This document shows positions 1-10,984 of a stretch of 64,000 nucleotides of DNA, in pieces; the stretch's first letter is position 1, and each line of letters starts with the position of its first letter. Below the pieces are notes generated by a model, which was given only the letters and a program-made list of their open reading frames with translations, had not been told where the DNA came from and ran no database searches. Source of the stretch: Macrostomum hystrix (lineage: Eukaryota > Platyhelminthes > Macrostomidae); NCBI GenBank assembly GCA_950097015.1, contig CATNEN010000025.1, positions 4,069,001-4,133,000 on the forward strand, in the 5' to 3' direction. The translations under genes were made by a program, and so were the position numbers.

Positions 1-289
1 TCATAGCTCTCCCTCCGTTTTTCTTATTCTTGAATTGAAACAAAAGAAAGCATGAGTTTTTCACTTTGGCTTCTCCTGGTCAAAAAGCTTTATTGTTTGC
101 TAGCTGTTTTACTGTGACAGCTGTTCCCGATTGTGTGCTAACAAACAATTCTGAGCTTCTAAGCTGCTCAAGTTCCTGCTCTGAAACTCTCGTGTATACC
201 AATAGTCTATAGTTTGTTTCTAGCCCGAGCCACATTTGCAGTATAGTTAACTGATGGTTTACTAAATCGGTTACTAAGAAGGAGAGAGA
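1..289. other. Non-coding left edge
   Basis: AT-rich sequence with no convincing open reading frame or RNA gene. It probably belongs to an intron of the SVOP-like gene, because the first exon seen at 1207 begins inside a conserved part of that protein and the earlier exons must lie to the left of the window. Confidence 0.4.
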
Positions 290-1060
290 GCGATAGAGAG
301 AAGTAGAGTGAGGAATAGAAGGAGAGGCAGAGAAGTAGAGTGAGGAATAGAAGGAGAGGCAGAGAAGTAGAGTGAGGAATAGAAGGAGAGGCAGAGAAGT
401 AGAGTGAGGAATAGAAGGAGAGGCAGAGAAGTAGAGTGAGGAATAGAAGGAGAGGCAGAGAAGTAGAGTGAGGAATAGAAGTAGAGGCAGAGAAGTAGAG
501 TGAGGAATAGAAGGAGAGGCAGAGAAGTAGAGTGAGGAATAGAAGGAGAGGCAGAGAAGTAGAGTGAGGAATAGAAGTAGAGGCAGAGAAGTAGAGTGAG
601 GAATAGAAGGAGAGCCAGAGAAGTAGAGTGAGGAATAGAAGGAGAGGCAGAGAAGTAAAGTGAGGAATAGAAGGAGAGGCAGAGAAGCAGAGTGAGGAAT
701 AGAAGGAGAGGCAGAGAAGTAGAGTGAGGAATAGGAGAGGCAGAGAAGTAAAGTGAGGAATAGAAGGAGAGGCAGAGAAGCAGAGTGAGGAATAGAAGGA
801 GAGGCAGAGAAGTAGAGTGAGGAATAGAAGGAGAGGCAGAGAAGTAAAGTGAGGAATAGAAGGAGAGGCAGAGAAGTAGAGTGAGGAATAGAAGGAGAGG
901 CAGAGAAGTAAAGTGAGGAATAGAAGGAGAGGCAGAGAAGTAGAGTGAGGAATAGAAGGAGAGGCAGAGAAGTAAAGTGAGGAATAGAAGGAGAGGCAGA
1001 GAAGTAAAGTGAGGAATAGAAGGAGAGGCAGAGAAGCAGAGTGAGGAATAGAAGATTCGC
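290..1060. repeat. 32-bp purine-rich minisatellite
   Basis: About 24 head-to-tail copies of a 32-bp unit (core gagaagtagagtgaggaata) with single-base variants. The plus strand is almost pure purine. Because 32 is not a multiple of three, the frame repeats every 96 bp. That gives long leucine/serine-rich minus-strand ORFs, which are artefacts of the array. It ends about 150 bp before the SVOP-like exon and is probably intronic. Confidence 0.95.
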
Positions 1061-1206
1061 AGAGTCTGGTGGTAGGCAAAGCTGCAGCTGATGGTTGTGC
1101 TAATCAGCCAAGTGCTGTGTGAAGCAAGAATCTGCCGTACCAGGCACTCCAAAGTGCTACTTACACTAGTAGTAACTAGAAGCCGAAACTAACAAACCAA
1201 AAACAG

Positions 1207-4200
1207 GCAGCAGATGCCATGGAGATGCTGCTTCTGTCAGTGCTGGGTCCGGCTCTGCGCTGCGATTGGCGACTCACCTCCGCCCAGGTGGCTGTCATCA
1301 CCACCGTGGTCTTCGCCGGCATGTTCGTCGGCGCGCCGTCCTGGGGCGCCGTATCCGACAAGCACGGCAGGAGGGGCGTGTTCGGTCTCAGCCTATGCCT
1401 GATTGCCTATTTCGGCCTGCTGTGTTCATTTTCGCCCAGTTTCACCTGGCTAGTGACCCTGCGCGGCCTTGTTGGCTTCTGCATCAGCGGGGCGGCTTCG
1501 TCTTTCACGCTGCTATCCGAGTACCTGCCCCAGGCCTACAGAGCCAAAGTACTCATCATCTACAATGTGTTCTGGGGCATTGGCAGCTCGTTTGAGGTGC
1601 TGCTGGCTTATCTGGTACTGCCAACCTTGGGCTGGCGTTACCTCACCGCCTTTTCAGCTCTGCCACTGTTCCTCTTCACCCTGGCACTGGGGGTGAGTGC
1701 GGCTTGGGGTGTGACTGCAGATTTGGGTGTGACTGCAGATTTGGGTGTGACTGCTGATTTGGGTGTGACTGCTGATTTGGGTGTGACTGCAGATTTGGGT
1801 GTGACTGCAGATTTGGGTGTGACTTGTAATTGGCTTGTAATTGGTAGTTGGGGTGTGAATTGGGAATCAGAATTGAGTAGGGATCAGGATGTGAGTAGGG
1901 ATCAGGGTGTGAGTGTGAATCATGATGAGTAGGGATCAGGGTGTGAGTAGGAATCAGGATGTGAGTAGGAATCAGGATGTGAGTAGGAATCAGGGTGTGA
2001 GTGTGAATCACGATGAGTAGGGATCAAGGTGTGAGTGAGGATCAGGGTTTGAGTAGGGATCAGGGTGTGAGTAGGAATCAGGATGTGAGTAGGAATCAGG
2101 ATGTGAGTAGGGATCAGGGTGTGAGTGTGAATCACGATGAGTAGGGATCAGGGTGTGAGTGTGAATCACGATGCGTAGGGATTAGGGTGTGAGTTGAGAC
2201 AGTGGGGCTTGGTAAGGTTTTTGATTGAATTACATCAGCAGAATCTCTCTGAGAATCCAACTCACTCGCAGTTTCTGCCAGAGTCGGCGAGGTATCTGCT
2301 GGCGTCGGGCCAGACTCGAAAAGCGGCCGCCATCATCGACCAGATCGCCCGTGACAACCGGAAGCCGCCGATGACCGGCCGGCCAGTGGCTGCCGATGTC
2401 ACAGAGGCAAGTGACCTTTTTTGTCATTTTAAAACTATCTCAACTCAACTGAACTTATCTTCCGTTGCAGTCGGACCGGGGCACCATCTGGTCTTTGTTC
2501 CATCACAGCTATCGTCGCACCACCCTGACGCTATTCTTCATGTGGTTCGGTGTAGCCTTCCTTTACTATGGCATTGTGCTGATTAGCACCGAGATCTTCC
2601 ACTTCCACAGCGACTGCTATGGCACCTCGCAGGTCACGGTAAGGCCGGTGAAGGATCAGGGGATTAGTGACAGCACTCTGAAGGACTAGGGGATTAGAGA
2701 CAGCACTCTGAAGGATTAGGGGATTAGTGACAGCACTCTGAAGGATCAGGGGATTAGTGTCAGCACTCTGAAGGATCAGGGGATTAGTGACAGCACTCTG
2801 AAGGATCAGGGGATTAGTGACAGCACTCTGAAGGATCAGGGGATTAGTTACAGCACTCTGAAGGACTAGGGGATTAGTGTCAGCACTCTGAAGGACTAGG
2901 GGATTAGTGACAGCACTCTGAAGGACTAGGGGATTAGTGACAGCACTCTGAAGGATCAGGGGATTAGTGACAGCACTCTGAAGGACTAGGGGATTAGTGT
3001 CAGCACTCTGAAGGACTAGGGGATTAGTGACAGCACTCTGAAGGATCAGGGGATTAGTGACAGCACTCTGAAGGATCAGGGGATTAGTGACAGCACTCTG
3101 AAGGATCAGGGGATTAGTTACAGCACTCTGAAGGACTAGGGGATTAGTGACAGCACTCTGAAGGACTAGGGGATTAGTAACAGCACTCTGAAGGATCAGG
3201 GGATTAGTTACAGCACTCTGAAGGACTAGGGGATTAGTGTCAGCACTCTGAAGGACTAGGGGATTAGTGACAGCACTCTGAAGGACTAGGGGATTAGTGA
3301 CAGCACTCTGAAGGACTAGGGGATTAGTGTCAGCCCTCTGAAGGACTAGGGGATTAGTGACAGCACTCTGAAGGATCAGGGGATTAGTGACAGCACTCTG
3401 AAGGATCAGGGGATTAGTGACAGCACTCTGAAGGATCAGGGGATTAGTGACAGCACTCTGAAGGACTAGGGGATTAGTGTCAGCACTCTGAAGGACTAGG
3501 GGATTAGTGTCAGCACTCTGAAGGATCAGGGGATTAGTGTCAGCACTCTGAAGGACTAGGGGATTAGTGTCAGCACTCTGAAGGATCAGGGGATTAGTGA
3601 CAGCACTCTGAAGGATCAGGGGATTAGTGACAGCACTCTGAAGGATCAGGGGATTAGTTACAGCACTCTGAAGGACTAGGGGATTAGTGTCAGCACTCTG
3701 AAGGACTAGGGGATTAGTGTCAGCACTCTGAAGGACTAGGGGATTAGTGTCAGCACTCTGAAGGACTAGGGGATTAGTGACAGCACTCTGAAGGACTAGG
3801 GGATTAGTGACAGCACTCTGAAGGACTAGGGGATTAGTGACAGCACTCTGAAGGATCAGGGGATTAGTGACAGCACTCTGAAGGACTAGGGGATTAGTGT
3901 CAGCACTCTGAAGGACTAGGGGATTAGTGACAGCACTCTGAAGGACTAGGGGATTAGTGACAGCACTCTGAAGGACTAGGGGATTAGTGACAGCACTCTG
4001 AAGGATCAGGGGATTAGTGACAGCACTCTGAAGGACTAGGGGATTAGTGTCAGCACTCTGAAGGACTAGGGGATTAGTGTCAGCACTCTGAAGGACTAGG
4101 GGATTAGTGACAGCACTCTGAAGGACTAGGGGATTAGTGACAGCACTCTGAAGGATCAGGGGATTAGTGACAGCACTCTGAAGGACTAGGGGATTAGTGA

Positions 4201-6831
4201 CAGCACTCTGAAGGATCAGGGGATTAGTGACAGCACTCTGAAGGACTAGGGAGTTAGTGTCAGCACTCTGAAGGACTAGGGGATTAGTGACAGCACTCTG
4301 AAGGATCAGGGGATTAGTGACAGCACTCTGAAGGACTAGGGGATTAGTGACAGCACTCTGAAGGATCAGGGGATTAGTGACAGCACTCTGAAGGATCAGG
4401 GGATTAGTGACAGCACTCTGAAGGATCAGGGGATTAGTGACAGCACTCTGAAGGACTAGGGGATTAGTGACAGCACTCTGAAGGACTAGGGGATTAGTGT
4501 CAGCACTCTGAAGGACTAGGGGATTAGTGTCAGCACTCTGAAGGATCAGGGGATTAGTGTCAGCACTCTGAAGGATCAGGGGATTAGTGTCAGCACTCTG
4601 AAGGATCAGGGGATTAGTGTCAGCACTCTGAAGGATCAGGGGATTAGTGTCAGCACTCTGAAGGATCAGGGGATTAGTGTCAGCACTCTGAAGGATCAGG
4701 GGATTAGTGACAGCACTCTGAAGGATCAGGGGATTAGTGACAGCACTCTGAAGGATCAGGGGATTAGTGACAGCACTCTGAAGGACTAGGGGATTAGTGA
4801 CAGCACTCTGAAGGACTAGGGGATTAGTGCCAGCACTCTGAAGGACTAGGGGATTAGTGCCAGCACTCTGAAGGACTAGGGGATTAGTGTCAGCACTCTG
4901 AAGGACTAGGGGATTATTGTCAGCACTCTGAAGGACTAGGGGATTAGTGTCAGCACTCTGAAGGACTAGGGGATTAGTGCCAGCACTCTGAAAAATCAGG
5001 AGATTAATTTCCGTGCTGTTAAGGATCATGGGATTAGTGACAGCGCTGTAAAGGATCAGTGGTCAAGGATCAAGGATCAGGGATTAGTAACAGCACTGTG
5101 AAGTATCAGGGGGATATTTCAGCAGTATTGGAGGTTTTTTATCCCCAAAAACGCCTTCAAGGTGGGTCACAACGCCACAGAGATTGTCTCGGATGATTCC
5201 TGCTGCCGCAGTCTGCAGCCGGACGACTACAAGGCGATGCTGATTTCTTCATTCGGCGAATTCGTCATCATTCCATTTAACCTCATCACAATTGACGCCC
5301 TGGGCCGTCGCTGGACAATGGCTATTAACTACGGCCTCACCGGCTTATTCTTCGGCCTGACCTACCTGTGCGTGCCAAAGGCGGCCACAACAGCCTTCTT
5401 GTTCATGATCAGGGCGCATGCGTCAGGCATATTTAACACCATCTACATCTATACTGTGGAGGTGGGCTGCTGGTGTCATGGAGCCTGATACCAATAATAC
5501 ATTTGTTACTAGCTAGGCCACATGAAAAATCTGTTTAGTTTCTTAGAATGCTTTTGAAAAGTGAAAAATCGACATAATCCAATCAGAATCTACCCAAATC
5601 TACCAAAATCTACTGAATCGAATCAGAATCTACCCAAATCTACCAAAATCTACTGAATCGAATCAGAATCTGCCAAAACCTACTAAAATCTACTAAATCG
5701 AATCAGAATCTACCCAAATCTACCAAAATCTACTGAATCGAATCAGAATCTACCAAAACCTACCAAAATCTACTGAATTGAATCATAATCTACCAAAACC
5801 TACCAAAATCTACTGAATCGAATCAGAATCTACCCAAATCTACCAAAATCTACTGAATCGAATCAAAATCTACCCAAATCTATCAAAATCTACTGAATCG
5901 AATCAGAATCTACCAAAACCTACCAAAATCTACTGAATCGAATCAGAATCTACCAAAACCTACCAAAATCTACTGAATCGAATCAGAATCTACCAAAACC
6001 TACCAAAATCTACTAAATCGAATCAGAATCTACCAAAACCTACTAAAATCTACTGAATCGAATCAGAATCTGCCAAAACCTACTAAAATCTACTAAATCG
6101 AATCAGAATCTACCAAAACCTACTAAAATCTACTAAATCGAATCAGAATCTACCAAAACCTACTAAAATCTACTAAATCGAATCAGAATCTACCAAAACC
6201 TACCAATATGTACTAAATCGAATCAGGATCTACCCAAATCTACCAAAATCTACTGAATCCAATCAGAATCTAATAAAAATCTAATAAAATCTACCAAAAC
6301 CAACAGAATCTACCAAAATCTACAAAATCCAATCAGAATCTACCAAAATCTACAAAATCCAATCAGAATCTACCTGAATCTACAAAATGCAATCAGAATC
6401 TACCAAAATCTACAAAATGCAATCAGAATCTACCAAAATCTACAAAATCCAATCTGAATCTACCCGAATCTACCTCCCATTTGCAGGTCTACCCAACTGT
6501 AGTGCGCAGCATCGGTCTCGGCATCTGTTCGTCTATGGCCCGACTCGGCTCCATGTCAACGCCATTCGTAGCCCAGGTGCTCATGCCTGACGTCAGCGTG
6601 TTTCTAGCCTTCTGCATCTACGTTGTCGTTGCCCTACTTTGTACCGGACTGTCGCTGCTTCTGCCGATTGAAACTCGCGGCCGGGCGATGCCGCAGAGTC
6701 TGACCGAGGCGGCCGAAGCTGCGGCCAAGGCCGATCCGGACGTTGTCGCCTACAGGACCGGTAGCGAGGCTGGCGAAGGTCGAGGCGCCACAGCTGAGAT
6801 TCGCATGCAGAGTCGCTCGGGTGATGGCTAG
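1207..6831 (+). CDS. SVOP: SVOP-like major facilitator transporter, 3' exons
   Basis: Partial gene for a homologue of synaptic vesicle 2-related protein, an MFS transporter of vesicle membranes. Five exons fit in one frame, all junctions in phase 0: about 1207-1692, 2272-2406, 2471-2638, 5123-5461 and 6487-6831. Family landmarks are ADAMEM at the first exon, the loop SDKHGRRG (MFS motif A), FLPESARY after the sixth membrane segment, DALGRRWTM in the second half, VYPTVVRSIGLG, and LLPIETRGR near the C-terminus. The usual SVOP order is kept from the first membrane helix to the stop, so only the N-terminus is missing, on exons left of the window. An acceptor (aaacag) precedes GCAGCAGATGCC at 1207. 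Intron 2 (2407-2470) begins with GC. The other donors are GT. Three introns are packed with minisatellites. Substrate is unknown, as for SVOP itself. The start of exon 4 at 5123 is inferred from the acceptor and the frame. Confidence 0.88.
1695..2190. repeat. Intronic minisatellites, 16-18 bp units
   Basis: Two joined arrays fill the first visible SVOP-like intron. The first is 18 bp (gtgactgcagatttgggt), the second is a looser 16-17 bp unit (gagtagggatcagggtgt). The first array starts within about 20 bp of the splice donor at 1693, and its units contain acceptor-like ctgcag. Confidence 0.9.
2645..5100. repeat. 30-bp intronic minisatellite, about 80 copies
   Basis: Very regular 30-bp unit (core ctgaaggactaggggattag) with two main variants, ggactagg and ggatcagg, and changes at the gtga/gtgt/gtta position. 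It fills the intron between SVOP-like exons 3 and 4, beginning about 10 bp after the donor at 2639. Copies decay near 4990-5100. Thirty is a multiple of three, so the minus strand stays open for 832 codons. That ORF is spurious. Confidence 0.95.
5575..6470. repeat. About 40-bp intronic minisatellite
   Basis: AT-rich array with unit core aatcgaatcagaatctacc followed by aaaacctaccaaaatctactg, degenerating to shorter units toward the acceptor at 6487. It fills the last SVOP-like intron (5462-6486). Confidence 0.92.
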
Positions 6832-6874
6832 TGGCTTTTTTCACTGACTAGCCAGTCAATGAAGATGCTGAACA

Positions 6875-6880
6875 AATAAA
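6875..6880 (+). terminator. Polyadenylation signal of the SVOP-like gene
   Basis: AATAAA lies 44 bases after the stop codon at 6829-6831. More AATAAA-like copies occur in the tandem units further downstream, so the actual 3' end may vary. Confidence 0.6.
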
Positions 6881-6929
6881 ATTGGCCAGCCAATGAGAAT
6901 ATTTGATCAACTCGGTTACAGCCTTTAAA

Positions 6930-7290
6930 AAATGTGGGTCTGTAAGATTTAACAGAGCCAATAAAAACTTTCGACTGATAAGATTAGCCAGCAAATGAAA
7001 ACTTTCGGCAAATTTTATTGGCCAGCTAATTAAAACCTTCGGCCAATTTAATTAGCCAGCCAATAAAAACCTTCGGCCAATTTTATTGGCCAGCCAATTA
7101 AAACATTCGGCCAATTTGATTAGCCAGCCAATAAAAACTTTCGGCCAATTTTATTGGCCAGCCAATTAAAACCTAGGGCCAATTTGATTGGCCAGCCAAT
7201 AAAAACTTTCGGCCAATTTTATTGGCCAGCCAATGAAAACGTTCGTCAAAAAGTATATCAGCCAATGTCCAATGAAAACGTTCGATCAAT
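6930..7290. repeat. 33-bp CCAAT hairpin array
   Basis: About ten degenerate units of roughly 33 bp. Many contain GGCCAATTTTATTGGCC, in which GGCCAAT and ATTGGCC form a perfect 7-bp inverted pair around three bases. Each unit also holds a CCAATaaaa block. The array lies just downstream of the SVOP-like gene. Confidence 0.85.
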
Positions 7291-7299
7291 TAGATTGAA

Positions 7300-8085
7300 T
7301 CAATTCGATAATAGCCTAATCAAACTCTGACTAACCAGGGTGGCAATATTTTTAACCAAATAGCTTGAACAGTACTATAAATTAGTTCTAATTTTATATC
7401 AATATTGGTTGCGGCTTGCTCTATATTGTATTGAAAATGGCTTGTAGCAACTGGAGCTTCGTTTTTTTCCGGAATTGTGATACAAAGATTGCTGCTTGCT
7501 TTTTTAGTCTTTCTTAGAATTCCAATTAATAAAATGTACTTTTGTTGTGTTTGTATTTATTCGCGAATTCCGATATTAACGCTATTACTTGTTGTCCTTT
7601 CTAAGCATTTCTTATTTGTTTATTGAAGTAGACCTTTGCATAACTTCATTCGTTATTTGTCAATAGTAGCAGTGATTTTTTTGTTTAAATCGAGTCTTGA
7701 TTGTTTTATCTTACTTCAAAGAGTCTTCATGACCAGCTGTACTGAGATTTTTATTCTATGAATTCTATGATTTGTTTACTCAATAAAACTTTCCAGATCA
7801 TGTTCTGTATTGATGGTATTCGGTGTGACTTTCCCTATGTGTGTGTGTCGTGCATATCAGCCTATCTTAGTGATGGCAAATCCTTTATTTCCAGCGTAGA
7901 TCCACTATTTACAATATACCGCAGTTTTTGTAGTTAGCTTAGATCAGTTTCTTTTAAAGTGTGCCTCAGCCGAAATGTCTGTGTTTAGTTTTATTAACCT
8001 ATTTTTCTTTTCCTACTCGTACATTTCTGTATTTCTGTTTCTGAGCCCGAGCCTGAGCTGCAAGAAGAAGATTGGTGGAGAAAGA
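7300..8085. other. Unannotated AT-rich spacer
   Basis: No open reading frame of note, no RNA gene and no tandem array. It holds several AATAAA strings on the plus strand (for example near 7530 and 7783), which could serve as distal polyadenylation sites. Confidence 0.5.
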
Positions 8086-8089
8086 GGGA

Positions 8090-8695
8090 CAGGAAACGGG
8101 CGGGGTAGAGTGAGAGTGTAGTGGAGTCAAGAGGGAGGGTGGAGTGAAGTAAAGTGAGAGTGAGAGTGGAGTAGAGAGAAAGGATGGAGTAGAGAGAGGG
8201 CGGAGAGAGAGGGTGGAGAGAGAGGGTGGAGTAGAGAGAAGGTGGAGAGAGAGGGTGGAGAGAGAGGGTGGAGAGAGAGGGTGGAAAGAGAGGGTGGAGA
8301 GAGAGGGTGGAGTAGAGAGAGGGTGGAGAGAGAGGGTGGAGAGAGAGGGTGGAGAGAGAGGGTGGAGAGAGAGGGTGGAGAGAGAGGGTGGAGAGAGAGG
8401 GTTGAGTAGAGAGAGGGTGGAGTAGAGAGAGGGTGGAGTAGAGAGAGGGCGGAGAGAGAGGGTGGAGAGAGAGGGTGGAGAGAGAGGGTGGAGAGAGAGG
8501 GTGGAGAGAGAGGGTGGAGAGAGAGGGTGGAGAGAGAGGGTTGAGTAGAGAGAGGGTGGAGTAGAGAGAGGGCGGAGAGAGAGGGTGGAGAGAGAGAGTG
8601 GAGAGAGAGGGTGGAGAGAGAGGGTGGAGTAGAGAAAGGATGGAGTAGAGAGAGGCCGTACAGGGAGAGGGCAGAGTGCAGGAGAGAATGAGAGG
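8090..8695. repeat. GA-rich 12-bp minisatellite
   Basis: Polypurine array built on gagggtggagag with occasional gtagag insertions. Long polypurine tracts of this type can form triplex (H-) DNA. It ends about 140 bp before the small ORF at 8837. The ORFs read through it on both strands are low-complexity artefacts. Confidence 0.93.
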
Positions 8696-8836
8696 GAGAG
8701 AGCAGAAATCCGTAGTAGATTATTAAATTTCCGTTTCACGTGAAACAGTCAGCAGCTTACAACCCGTGTCAGCCTATGTATTCAGTTTCAGTGTCCAACA
8801 AACAGCCAGTGCGCTAATCTCTCCTAGTAGCAGACA

Positions 8837-9082
8837 ATGCAAATGCGCTGGTCCCGCATAGCCAGCAACCTGCTGGTGTTCGGCTTCGGCTTCGCCTGCG
8901 GCTACGCGGCGTACGCCGGCAGGCTGAAATTCCTGCGCTGGCGGCAGGACCGGCTGGCCAGGAAGCTGGGCTCCGTGCGCGACCAGCTGCGGCGGGCCAC
9001 GGGCGAGACAACGGCTGCTGCGGCTGCGGCAGCGGCGGCGATTCGTCGAGCCGGCGATCCATCAGACGGGTTTCCGCTCTGA
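8837..9082 (+). CDS. Possible 81-residue single-pass membrane protein
   Basis: The ORF opens with ATGCAAATGCGC and ends at TGA 9080-9082. Residues about 10-29 form one hydrophobic segment (LLVFGFGFACGYAAYAG). A strongly basic, helical stretch rich in Arg and Leu follows, then an alanine run and a short tail. The third codon positions are G/C-rich, like the accepted genes here and unlike the flanks. The layout is that of an N-terminally anchored protein of mitochondrial or ER membranes, but I do not recognise the family. It could instead be a first exon that splices onward. A weak GT donor (ACGGGTTTCC) near its end does not match the phase of the exon at 9661, so the two are kept apart. Confidence 0.45.
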   Translation: MQMRWSRIASNLLVFGFGFACGYAAYAGRLKFLRWRQDRLARKLGSVRDQLRRATGETTAAAAAAAAAIRRAGDPSDGFPL

Positions 9083-9159
9083 TTGCGCTGCGACTTGTTG
9101 ATGACTGAATGGAGGCTGGAGAAAGAGGGCAAAGTTTTTAGAGAATGGCGAGGGAGTAC

Positions 9160-9345
9160 ATGGCAAAGAAGTACACGGGTAGGATTAGGGAGTACAGGGG
9201 AGGATTTAATGTACACGGGTAGGATCAGGGAGTACACGGGGAGGATTAGGGAGTACACGGGGAGGATTAGGGAGTACACGGGGAGGATTAGGGAGTACAC
9301 GGGGAGGATTAGGGAGTACACTGTGAGTATTAGGGAGTACCCGGT
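9160..9345. repeat. 20-bp minisatellite
   Basis: About eight copies of agtacacggggaggattagg between the ORF at 8837 and the exon at 9661. If those two belong to one gene it would be intronic. Confidence 0.88.
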
Positions 9346-9660
9346 GTGGAACTGGGAGCATTCGGTTGCGAGGACTGTAAACTAAGTGGCTATAAAAAAA
9401 TATTCGAATAGCTGTTGACCTTCGATTTTTTCAATGTGTTAATGTACTGTTCCACTTAGTTTTTTACTTTGTTTGTGTATGTTTTTATTTGTTTTCTTAA
9501 ATCCTCATGCCCTATATAAAAATATACAGTTTTTTGTTCGAAGATGCTTTTTTAAGTGTTTTTGCACAAAATCGACTTATTGTTGTCGTTTGTTAGGCAC
9601 ACAATTTTAGATGAAAAAAGCGTTTTACACTGCTTATACTCGTAATTAAAACGCTTTAAG

Positions 9661-10632
9661 GCTGCCGACTCAACATCAAAGCATCAGCAGCAGCCGCAGC
9701 CGCCGCTCAGTCCAGCGGACCAGCAGCGTCTGCGCCAGCTCACCGCCTACATCGACGATGCAGTCGGCGCACCGCCAGCCTCGGGCAAGAACCGAGGAAA
9801 ACCCGGTTCCAGCGCCACCGCCAAGTCTTCGGCGATTTCTTCTACGGCCGCCGCGGCAGCCGAGCGCGCCGTCCAGCTGGCCTCACAGCTGAGCCGCGCC
9901 GGCCACTCGGGCCGCCTTCGTCAGCTGGCCGACACCGCCCTGGCCGGCGCTAGGCGACGCGCCTGCGCCTACCTGGTCGGCGCTCTAAGCGGCGACTTTC
10001 TGCGCGCTGTTGTGATGGCCTGTCGGCGGCATCGCCAGTCGGTGGGCGTTCTGGAAGCCGCGCTGGAGCTGTCGCTAATCGATACGGCGAATGCCGAATT
10101 TCGCAACGAGGTGCTCGGCTTCCGTCCGTTGGCCGACGCCCTGCGACAGCTCTTGGCCGACATAGTGGCCGCTGAGCACGCTGCCAGCGCTGCCGAGGCC
10201 AACCGGCTGCGCGCTCTCTGCGACTCGCTCGCCTCGATTGACGCCTTCGACTCGCTGGTGCTGGAGCCGCATCTCCGGCCACGGCTAGTCGCCGAATTCG
10301 CCGCTTTGGCCGAGTCGCTGCTCGCCACCTCAGCAAACGCCGCCGCCTACTTAAGCGCCGTACGGGACGCCGTCGAGCGAGTCGCCGAGAGGGTCGGCCG
10401 GTGCTATCGACCGGAGGCGGCGAGGTCTGTATTCGCAATGGCCGCCGATGCAATGGTGCGAGCCCACTGGACCACATGCGTTCAGCTGCTGGCTGGCGAC
10501 TTGCGCGACTCTGACACTGCCGACACCCTTCTGGGCGTCTGCCGCTCGCTGCCTGGCGAGTTCGGAGCTCCTCAGCTGCTGGCGGAGGCGGCCTTGTCGG
10601 CTGGGGTTCCGCTCCCCTCCAACCTGGGCTGA
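9661..10632 (+). CDS. Unrecognised helical protein, 3' exon
   Basis: Open in one frame from just upstream of 9661 to TGA 10630-10632, with no methionine until 10012, so it is read as a splice-acceptor exon. A modest acceptor, ctttaag, precedes GCTGCCGAC at 9661. The product is about 323 residues. It has a Gln/Pro/Ser-rich start, then an Ala/Leu/Arg-rich run of probable helices (RLRQLTAYIDDAVG, LADALRQLLADIVAAEHAAS, VRDAVERVAERVG, LLAGDLRDSDTADTLLGVC). Codon use is strongly G/C-ending, as in other genes of the window. There is no signal peptide or membrane segment in this part. I cannot assign a family. Vesicle-tethering or other helical scaffold proteins are possible but unproven. The last codons and the stop lie inside the first unit of the 35-bp array that follows. 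Confidence 0.6.
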   Translation, partial: AADSTSKHQQQPQPPLSPADQQRLRQLTAYIDDAVGAPPASGKNRGKPGSSATAKSSAISSTAAAAAERAVQLASQLSRAGHSGRLRQLADTALAGARRRACAYLVGALSGDFLRAVVMACRRHRQSVGVLEAALELSLIDTANAEFRNEVLGFRPLADALRQLLADIVAAEHAASAAEANRLRALCDSLASIDAFDSLVLEPHLRPRLVAEFAALAESLLATSANAAAYLSAVRDAVERVAERVGRCYRPEAARSVFAMAADAMVRAHWTTCVQLLAGDLRDSDTADTLLGVCRSLPGEFGAPQLLAEAALSAGVPLPSNLG

Positions 10633-10965
10633 AGTGGGGTTGCCGCTGTTGGTAGGGCCTGGGCTGAGGTGGGGTTGCCGCTGTTTGTAGGGCCTGGGCT
10701 GAGGTGGGGTTGCCGCTGATTATGGGGCCTGGGCTGAGGTGGGGTTGCCGCTGTTTGTAGGGCATGGGCTGAGGTGGGGTTGCCGCTGATTATGGGGCCT
10801 GGGCTGAGGTGGGGTTGCCGCTGTTTGTAGGGCCTGGGCTGAGGTGGGGTTGCCGCTGTTTGTAGGGCCTGGGCTGAGGTGGGGTTGCCGCTGATTATGG
10901 GGCCTGGGCTGAGGTGGTGTGGCCGCTGTTTATGAGGCCTGGGCTGAAGTGGGCTTGCCGCTGCT
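10612..10965. repeat. 35-bp minisatellite overlapping a stop codon
   Basis: About ten units (core ctgggctgaggtggggttgc). The first unit starts before the TGA at 10630 and supplies that stop codon, so array and coding end overlap. Confidence 0.9.
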
Positions 10966-10984
10966 GTAGGTCGACTTTGCGCAA

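Noticed and set aside
207-1152. Leucine/serine-rich minus-strand ORFs of about 290 codons
   Set aside because: Artefact of the 32-bp purine array.
2531-5029. 832-codon minus-strand ORF of repeated decapeptides
   Set aside because: Created by the 30-bp intronic array of the SVOP-like gene on the other strand. Thirty is divisible by three, so stops are absent by chance of the unit.
2640-5100. CRISPR-like array of regular direct repeats
   Set aside because: No unique spacers: adjacent 30-bp units touch head to tail, and the context is a eukaryotic intron. The same applies to the 29-bp and 40-bp arrays.
8837-10632. One gene joining the ORF at 8837 with the exon at 9661
   Set aside because: No donor near the end of the first ORF gives the phase needed at 9661. 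Left as separate entries.
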